From Pseudopithomyces maydicus (Eukaryota > Ascomycota > Dothideomycetes > Pleosporales > Didymosphaeriaceae), in the NCBI GenBank assembly GCA_026873275.1, contig JANTUC010000005.1:868001-932000 (forward strand): 64,000 nt of DNA. The letters are read 5' to 3'. A program made the translations under genes and the position numbers. Each line of letters opens with the position of its first letter. Within the stretch, counting starts at the first letter, position 1. The notes beneath the pieces are model-generated. The model had not been told where the DNA came from, did not search any database, and saw only the letters and a list, made by a program, of their open reading frames with translations. Shown piece by piece: positions 57,897-64,000 of this stretch.

Positions 57897-60059
57897 ATCC
57901 ACTGATATATCAGGACTAGCTGCACCTTGTTCCTAGTGAGTGCGAAAGTCTTTCGGTGGAAGATGCCATGCTGCATGATGAACATGCTGCACCGCATGTG
58001 CACGCAAAAAGCATACTTATCTTGTGCGACGGGAAGTAGCCGCGTGCAGATCGCCTGTGGCAGAACAAATCCAGCCGCACCAGGCAGCAATGCATGAGAA
58101 ACAGCGCAATTACAGGCAAATGTATCAACACGGATTTCCGGGAGAAATTGCATTGCATTACTAGCCCCAATTTCAGCGGCAAGTATTCCCTGTCCCGCGC
58201 GACAGGGCTGCCCCCTCGTCCGAATGTTGCATCCCACGATGCACAGGCCGTCTCATGTGATATCGGGTCGTATTCGCGTCAGAGCGCGCGTCGAGACGCG
58301 TCGGTTACCCCTCCTCAACAATTTTACTCTGATTCAGTTCCTACCATTGCTTTTGTGATTGTATTTTTGCCCAAACTTGCCACCCTTCATGTCACGCCTT
58401 AAAAATAGCGAGCATTGCTTCTCATGCACAGGGAGAGTAGCTTTGGTGCCCAAGATAGTGTGGGTGGCCCCAAGCGACAGCGGGCGAAGCTTAGGAGGAG
58501 CTACGTTGTTTGGCTTGTTCGCCGCGCTGAGCCATCCACCCGATGCTATAGCCTCATGCTATTCATCCCTGTTACGGTCATATACCCCGGCAAGTAGTGT
58601 GCTTGCTAATCGCGACGCCTCGCTGTTCTGACCCACGTTAGCCTTGTCAAACATCGTGGCGGAGCTAACGTACGAGGGCAGCCGCTCGCATCAGTTAGGA
58701 GGGTGCTGTCATGTCGAAACTTTGATATCAACGTGCAACATTCATGCGTTTCATACCTTCGGAGGATATGAAAGTTTCCAAAGTGTGTGACCAAATGAAT
58801 CGGCATCGGGCTTATTACAGAGCTTGGAATGCTGCCATAGCACCCCTCCTTACCCCCTCGAAAACTTTGCACATGTAGTAATACGGTGTTTTCTTCTTCC
58901 TGGGGCCGGCATGTTTGCGATACTTTTTGGGGGCTTGGCGGCCACTGTGACGGTGAGCACGAATGTTATCGAGTGAGTGTGGAGCAGGTCTCTCCGCGCC
59001 AACGATTTTACCGGGACTGTAGTGGGCAGGCATTTTGTATGATGTAAATGTATAGACTTAAATGTGTAATATGTAAGGTCTTATATCTTCATCATACTGC
59101 GTGCACGCGGTGGTGAAAATGCTTGGGGGCGCTGCCGAGATCCGACCCATGAGATCAGCCAAAATGGGCTGTGAAGATGTCACAGCCACGCTAATACGGT
59201 ACTATTACGTTGGACGACATGAGGTTGCAACAAATTGTATTGTGTGACACGAAATAGCATCGTACCGTCAACCTTGCCCTGATAAATCCTGAACTTCGAC
59301 TCATCACCAACGCTCTAAGCTGCCATTCTAAAGTAGTACAATCTGGTGCCATCTGTCCTGCAGAAAAGAAACCGAAAACATCGTTGCTGATCATTAAAGA
59401 TGAGAAAGAAGGACACAGTCCGCCGCATCGGGCGGACTGTCGTGACATTGCCACATTTTTTTTGTCATTCTTGTGTAAAGTGTAAAGGAGCAACAAAACA
59501 GAGAGACTGAGTAATGGAAAGCGGAGGTGCTTCATCAATTTCAAGGCCCAAAACAAGGAGGAAGAGTACAGTCATTAAAATGCGACCCACACCCAGAACC
59601 CAGAGAGAAATTAAAAGGATATCAGTACAACATGTTGACGAACGAATGTCCGAATGGTATCTCAGAAATTGAACGCGGCTAACAGTAAGAGAACAGGGGT
59701 AGCTGGAATAAGAGTAGCCTCGATGTTCAAGTCGTAGCCACGTGGCTGACCGAGGAAAGTATGTTACAAGAAGTAGATGTAGGAAATCAACGAACTCGAA
59801 GAATGGTCAGCGGCAATACCGACGTCCGTGTATAGCTTTGACCGCACGGTGGTATTGCGTGGTGTAGGTAGTTCAGGGGCTACCGGGATATCGGAACAAG
59901 TCGGAGGGCCGTGCGATGTGAGTCATGAGATGAGAAAAGCCGCGCACGCGACAACCGAAGGACTGAAGATGAAGTGACGAATAAAGAGTAGAGTGTGTGA
60001 AAAGCAATCGGAGACGAGAGTGCGTTAGACCGGTGCCTAGTGATGGCAAAGGAAACGAC
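57897..60059. other. 2.2-kb region with no firm gene
   Basis: Between the CSN12-like gene and the 3' end of the BTB gene. Apart from a small minus-strand candidate (58815-59033) only chance frames are present. 59300-59900 is A-rich and may be a long 3' UTR of the BTB gene. Confidence 0.45.
58815..59033 (-). CDS. Candidate small basic protein, 72 residues
   Basis: ATG in a favourable ACAAAATGCC context. Very rich in Lys, Arg and His (RAHRHSGRQAPKKYRKHAGP, RKKKTPYYYM), which looks like a ribosomal or nucleic-acid-binding protein, but I recognise no family. It could be chance, or one exon of a spliced gene. Confidence 0.28.
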   Translation of the reverse strand: MPAHYSPGKIVGAERPAPHSLDNIRAHRHSGRQAPKKYRKHAGPRKKKTPYYYMCKVFEGVRRGAMAAFQAL

Positions 60060-60930
60060 TTAGCGAGACGACTTCGGAGCGAGGTCATCCATGTGATTGA
60101 CCATCGCCACGAAAAGGTCGAAGAACAGCTTGCCGCCGTTTTCCATTTCGTTTTGCATTGTGCCGCTGCGCTTGAAGGTATGGCGAGCACGGATGATAAG
60201 GGCCAAGTAATGCGCTCGCAACTTGGAGTCGCTGTCGGGAGTATTGGCGTATGCAAAGCGAGCAGATGTAAGGATGGTGGAACACTGGATGCCGGACTGA
60301 AGACCTTGCTTGCGAAGTGCAAGCTTCTTCAGTTCTTGTAGACCATACCTCTCAGCTTGGCAGTAAATGACCGTGTCTTTGAGTATGGGGCCAGCTATGG
60401 TGTGGATGATCGCTTCGTTCGTGCCGTTACCATTGCCGCCATCTTCTAGGCTCCAGCTCTTCCGTTTGCTATCGTATTCGAGACGGGGATAGTAATCTCC
60501 TTTGTAAAGGTACTCAAGTATGGAGGAGAAGACCTCAGGGTCTTCGTCCGGGAGGTCGATCCGTTTGTTGCTGCTGGAGAAGAACTGATCACGGCAAGCG
60601 GATTGGAAGAAAGACGAATGGCAGAGAACGTCTTCATGGGCTGCAAATAGCCTTTGTTCATGACCAACTGATAGTGTTATAATTGCACTGATACAGAGTC
60701 AGTATTGTTATCACGCTGCACAGTCTCGTCTTGGAAGGTGGTGCTTACCTTCCAATTGATGGAGAAGTCTGATTCGACTGCGGTGACTGAGCAGAAGCGT
60801 GCTGTGCAAGCTGCTCGACCTTTCGAGGCGAGTCTTTGAACGATGGGTTCCTTTTGTGGGGTTTTGATTTGCTTGCTCGGCGTTGCGAGATGCTCCCCTC
60901 TCGTTGTCTTCGGCTTGATGATGAAAACAT
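60060..60930 (-). CDS. BTB/POZ domain protein
   Basis: Exons 60930-60749 and 60687-60060 (intron 61 nt, GTAAGC...CAG), 269 residues. A basic, Ser-rich N-terminus (MFSSSSRRQREGSISQRRAS) leads to the BTB fold at about 61-180: IITLSVGHEQRLFAAHEDVL, CHSSFFQSACRDQFF, DLPDEDPEVFSSILEYLYKG. Then come AERYGLQELKKLALRKQGL and a helical C-terminal part ending APKSSR. Fungal BTB-only proteins of this sort are substrate adaptors or of unknown role. The second exon has no internal start codon early on, so it is easy to overlook. The larger minus-strand frame 60677-61093 runs over exon 1 in another frame and is rejected. The join was chosen because it gives a continuous BTB beta-strand. Confidence 0.82.
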
Positions 60931-62456
60931 AGTCGGATGTGATGAGCGCAGACGGCTCTGATGGAACGATTGTATTAAGTGGTGATGGGGGCGAAGTATT
61001 TATAGTCTCAGTACATAGGCAGCAGGTATAGGATCTTCCAGAGATGGACAAGCCGATATGACGATCCTCAGGCAGAAATACAGTGGCAGACAAAAGGCGA
61101 TAACAGGCAAATGGCAGCGTGAACAGGTGTGCCTATATAGGCGGCCTGCGGAGAGGCCACCATCTGCCCAGGGAAAGGGAACGGGTGAAGGTCGACGTGT
61201 ATTGGACGTGTCGAGCCAGCCAAAACACGCTATCGCGTGTTCACATGAGCACTAATCCCAAAGAGGGGTATGAAGAGTCAGAATGCATCGGCCCCGGACC
61301 TAGTCAAGGAGCACAACTGTGCAAGGGGGTTGTGACACAGGCTCGGGTAAACTAGAAGGAAGGTGGCGCCTTCGGGGAGGAGGCCGCCTGGACGCAATGA
61401 AAGCGTTGGGTGTGCAGCGAGAGTGACTTTGAAGACTTTTTACTGGCACGGTACAGATCGCAAACTCAATCGCACTAGGACATTGCCCGCGAGTACAATT
61501 ACTCGTAAACGAGAATGTCAATTCCGTTACACCGCGGTAGCAATTATCCCTTGCGCAGGTTCCGTCCCTCGCTCCGTCGTCCGAAGCTATGACCAGGCAG
61601 CCCGAAAGATCTCCAGAATAACGCGCGGTGCAGCGGCCATCAGACGCACCGGCCAGCACCCTTAACACCGTCCATTCATCAAACCGCGGTCGCCGTCGCC
61701 ATCCGCCGCTCACATGCCATCGTTCAAGCCGTTTCCCCTACCCCTGAGGGGCGAAACCTCGAATGAGGCGCGACGCCGCGACGCCGCGACGCCGTTACCC
61801 GTCTCCCCGCCGAGACGGCTTGTCAGCCTAGATTTGTGAAGGGTGCCAAGGAATCATGCAATGCTGATCGGTCCAAGATACGAGTGAAGTACAGTGTGGG
61901 AGTTAAGGCGGCGAGCGTCACAGCTTTGAGACGTCCCAAGACCAAGGTTCGAAATTCCGCCTGGACACCTGGGCATGGGCACCTGGGTACCTACATACCT
62001 AGGTAGGTAGCCACGCAATCACGTGCGCGTATCGCCCCCAGGCCCGCAGCCCCCGGCCAAACCCGAGGGTGCTGAATGTGTAGTATACGTAGTACTGGAT
62101 CAGGTTGTACCTCACGAGTGATCGCTGTTTGGGCACAGATTGGTCACATGGTGAGTCTTTATCGACCGCCCGTAGTTGTGATCACAGGTAACTTTTTCAT
62201 ATCTCCTAAAACTCATCATGGACTTTTTTCTATATCCTTATTATCACACAGGATTAGGACCCAATACCGCCGCCAAAACATATGTTTCCACCATGAAACT
62301 ACGCATGTGTACCTTAAGACACCTTTGGCCCAGGGGCGGTAAGTATATCAATTCTCGGCGACAGCATTGATAAGGCATGGCCATGGTAATGCTGCCTCCA
62401 GGGGGCATAGACTGTCTCGTCAATGCCGGTTTGCCAATGGTAACCCTACTGTACGT
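60931..62456. other. 1.5-kb intergenic region
   Basis: BTB promoter on the left, 3' flank of the right-edge gene on the right. A CGACGCCGCGACGCCG microrepeat near 61769-61792 and a TACCTAGGTA palindrome at 61996-62005 are the only structures seen. A tRNA-like GGTTCGAAATTCC at about 61946 lacks a partner A box. Confidence 0.5.
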
Positions 62457-63995
62457 TCAGTCGATCACCACTTGGACTCTGTGCTTTTTATGTGGCACAG
62501 TGGTGACCACCCGGGTCTTGTGTAGCTCCTGTCCGTCTTCGCTCGTCTCAATGATACGTCGTTTGCTGTTGATCATCAATGGGTTTCCCGATGTGCTTCC
62601 CTCGCTCGGAAGACGAGTCCTTAGAGGACAGGTAGTTTCTGTGGCCATGAAGCCTTTCAGGCTGCGTACACCAACTGCAGGGTTGCAGTCTGAAGCGCCG
62701 AATCCAGCTTCTGCCGACAACGACTTGACCTTTCTCCTCCACTCCTTCGGATCACGATCGACGTCATTTTTTCCAACATCGACCCCATTAATTGTGTAAA
62801 GGTCCAATGAATCCGCGCGACTATCTCCCCAGAACCACGACGTACCACTGTTGGACAGAATCCGCTTATCGGTCTTCGCAGAGAAATTCCTGGCATCAAG
62901 AACACCTTCACGTCCACTGTCGAGATCCGGCTCATTTACCCACCATTCCAAGAAGTCGTATTCATAAAGACGGCCTATGATCCGAGAGAATGGGATTGCT
63001 AGCTCTTTGGTAGGTGGATGTAATGGATACCAATCACCATACCCATCTGCCGCCTTCGGAACCTCATTGTTTTTACCTAGCCATTGCTTGTTTGATCGTG
63101 ATACTTCTGTGGTGTATGCTGAGCCATATACCCATATCTCAAGGTTGTATGGACGCCCACCATCGTAGTCATTTGACGAGCTATGATCAAGATTCGAAAG
63201 TTTTACTCGAATCGTTTTCACCACCAATACGTCTGTGACGTAATGAGTGTTATCAACAGTCTTAGGCGCAAGACGCACAGTATCCCCAGTGGCGATTAAT
63301 TCGCTTCCAATAAAGATCGCATGGCAGAATATTTGCGCATTAGGCCAGGTTCCTTGGAAACGATGCTTGCCGACAAGTGACATAGTAGCGGCGACAGTAA
63401 ACGCATTCTGAATAGTTGGGTGTCGGTTTTCCCTCTTGATTTGGCCGATATAATCCTCCCATAGAAAGAAAGGACGGGTGTGCTCAACAGCAACGTACGT
63501 GTACCGTTTCGATAAAGACTTATCGGTGCCGTTGACGCCAGGAATGGGTTCTATTCGCACCCCTGACTGGCTCACACACCACATTTTTCCGTCCCCGTTG
63601 GATGCATCGTCGGCAACTGCAGGTGCTTCCCCCACGAGGCCAGCTTCCCAAACGATTGCCATCTTCTTGTTATTACTCTTTTCAGAAGCGCGAAGTTCAT
63701 ATTCGCCCGTTGCCGTATCCTGGAAGATTCGGAAACCTTCGGGAACATTTCGAATATAAAGTAATACTTCACCAACTCGAGGGATCCATTGCGGGTTGCG
63801 TTGCAACGTCCTCAAGGTGTTTGGAATGATCTCTTGTTCCGCACGCCAATCAAGGCTAAAAGGCTCATGGATCACCTCATCCAGTGTACCGTGGCGCCGA
63901 AGCTTATTTATCAAATTTCGATACACGTCTGGAGTACCTTCGTCGTCGACATTGGCTGGGTCAGTGCCAGCGCCGAGCAACTTGGGTCGCCCCAT
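62457..63995 (-). CDS. Large conserved fungal protein, possibly Clr2-like; may continue beyond the window
   Basis: 512 residues from the ATG at 63995, only five bases from the window edge, so the true start may lie outside. No intron. Conserved-looking blocks: NPQWIPRVGEVLLYIRNVPE, KRYTYVAVEHTRPFFLWEDY, HPTIQNAFTVAATMSLVGKH, FQGTWPNAQIFCHAIFIGSE, GDTVRLAPKT, GYGDWYPLHPPTKELAIPFS. They remind me of fungal proteins annotated with the transcription-silencing Clr2 domain, but this is recall, not a search. The tail contains SKRRIIETSEDGQE and PHKKHRVQVVID with basic clusters suited to nuclear entry. Orientation puts its 3' end in the window. Coding status is near certain; function is not. Confidence 0.75.
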   Translation of the reverse strand: MGRPKLLGAGTDPANVDDEGTPDVYRNLINKLRRHGTLDEVIHEPFSLDWRAEQEIIPNTLRTLQRNPQWIPRVGEVLLYIRNVPEGFRIFQDTATGEYELRASEKSNNKKMAIVWEAGLVGEAPAVADDASNGDGKMWCVSQSGVRIEPIPGVNGTDKSLSKRYTYVAVEHTRPFFLWEDYIGQIKRENRHPTIQNAFTVAATMSLVGKHRFQGTWPNAQIFCHAIFIGSELIATGDTVRLAPKTVDNTHYVTDVLVVKTIRVKLSNLDHSSSNDYDGGRPYNLEIWVYGSAYTTEVSRSNKQWLGKNNEVPKAADGYGDWYPLHPPTKELAIPFSRIIGRLYEYDFLEWWVNEPDLDSGREGVLDARNFSAKTDKRILSNSGTSWFWGDSRADSLDLYTINGVDVGKNDVDRDPKEWRRKVKSLSAEAGFGASDCNPAVGVRSLKGFMATETTCPLRTRLPSEGSTSGNPLMINSKRRIIETSEDGQELHKTRVVTTVPHKKHRVQVVID

Positions 63996-64000
63996 AGGCT

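Noticed and set aside
60677..61093. 138-codon minus-strand frame as the start of the BTB gene
   Set aside because: Its phase at the GTAAGC donor (60748) does not fit the BTB exon; the overlapping frame starting at 60930 does.
61940..61960. Possible tRNA T-arm GGTTCGAAATTCC
   Set aside because: One base too long for box B, no A box upstream at the right distance and no acceptor stem.

Overview
The window reads as nuclear DNA of a filamentous ascomycete (Pezizomycotina, most likely Dothideomycetes; the class is an inference). The signs are single-gene transcription units on both strands, short GT-AG introns of 45-190 nt with CTRAY-like branch sites, CACC/CAAA ATG start contexts, no operons, and families typical of moulds (Zn2Cys6 regulator, HET domain, GH28 pectinase, Dmc1, Swr1). 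I support about 20 protein genes and saw no tRNA, rRNA, CRISPR array or transposon.

Layout. 0.9-10.2 kb holds housekeeping genes: tRNA-His guanylyltransferase (with an unusual ~455-residue insertion), the meiotic recombinase Dmc1, a seven-zinc-knuckle Gis2/CNBP-like protein and UDP-GlcNAc pyrophosphorylase. 10.7-23.5 kb has a sugar-acid/pectin flavour: an L-rhamnonate dehydratase-like enzyme is divergent from a Zn2Cys6 regulator, and a secreted endopolygalacturonase lies further on. Between them is the most striking gene of the window, a 1357-residue protein joining a homeodomain, C2H2 fingers, a complete Ser/Thr kinase and a HET domain. 23.7-33.6 kb carries the ribosome-biogenesis gene RRP7 and four less-known genes: a large conserved protein with a Pro/Gly minisatellite, a secreted His/Lys/Glu repeat protein, a small nuclear-looking protein with a SUMO-interaction-like motif, and an orphan. 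34.7-64 kb is again mostly housekeeping: SWR1, a RAX1-like RGS membrane protein, a 2OG-Fe(II) prolyl hydroxylase-like enzyme, a SYLF-domain protein, NUP85, a peroxisomal enoyl-CoA hydratase, ribosomal protein L20, a CSN12-type PCI protein, a BTB/POZ protein and, at the right edge, a large conserved protein that may continue outside.

A pattern across the whole window: five otherwise well-conserved genes (UAP1, the 23.7-26.1 kb gene, SWR1, the SYLF gene with two breaks, and NUP85) are interrupted by single-base frameshifts. There are seven in all, always one base missing and always placeable at a run of G or C. For these genes the lengths become multiples of three when one base per break is added. 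I read this as consensus error in the assembly, not gene death, and annotate the genes as intact loci with flagged breaks.

Working relations I can infer: the rhamnonate dehydratase, its divergent regulator and the pectinase could serve pectin and rhamnose use; the Dmc1, Swr1, Rrp7, Nup85 and L20 genes are independent core functions. Exon coordinates are my own reading of splice signals and phase and have not been checked against transcripts.
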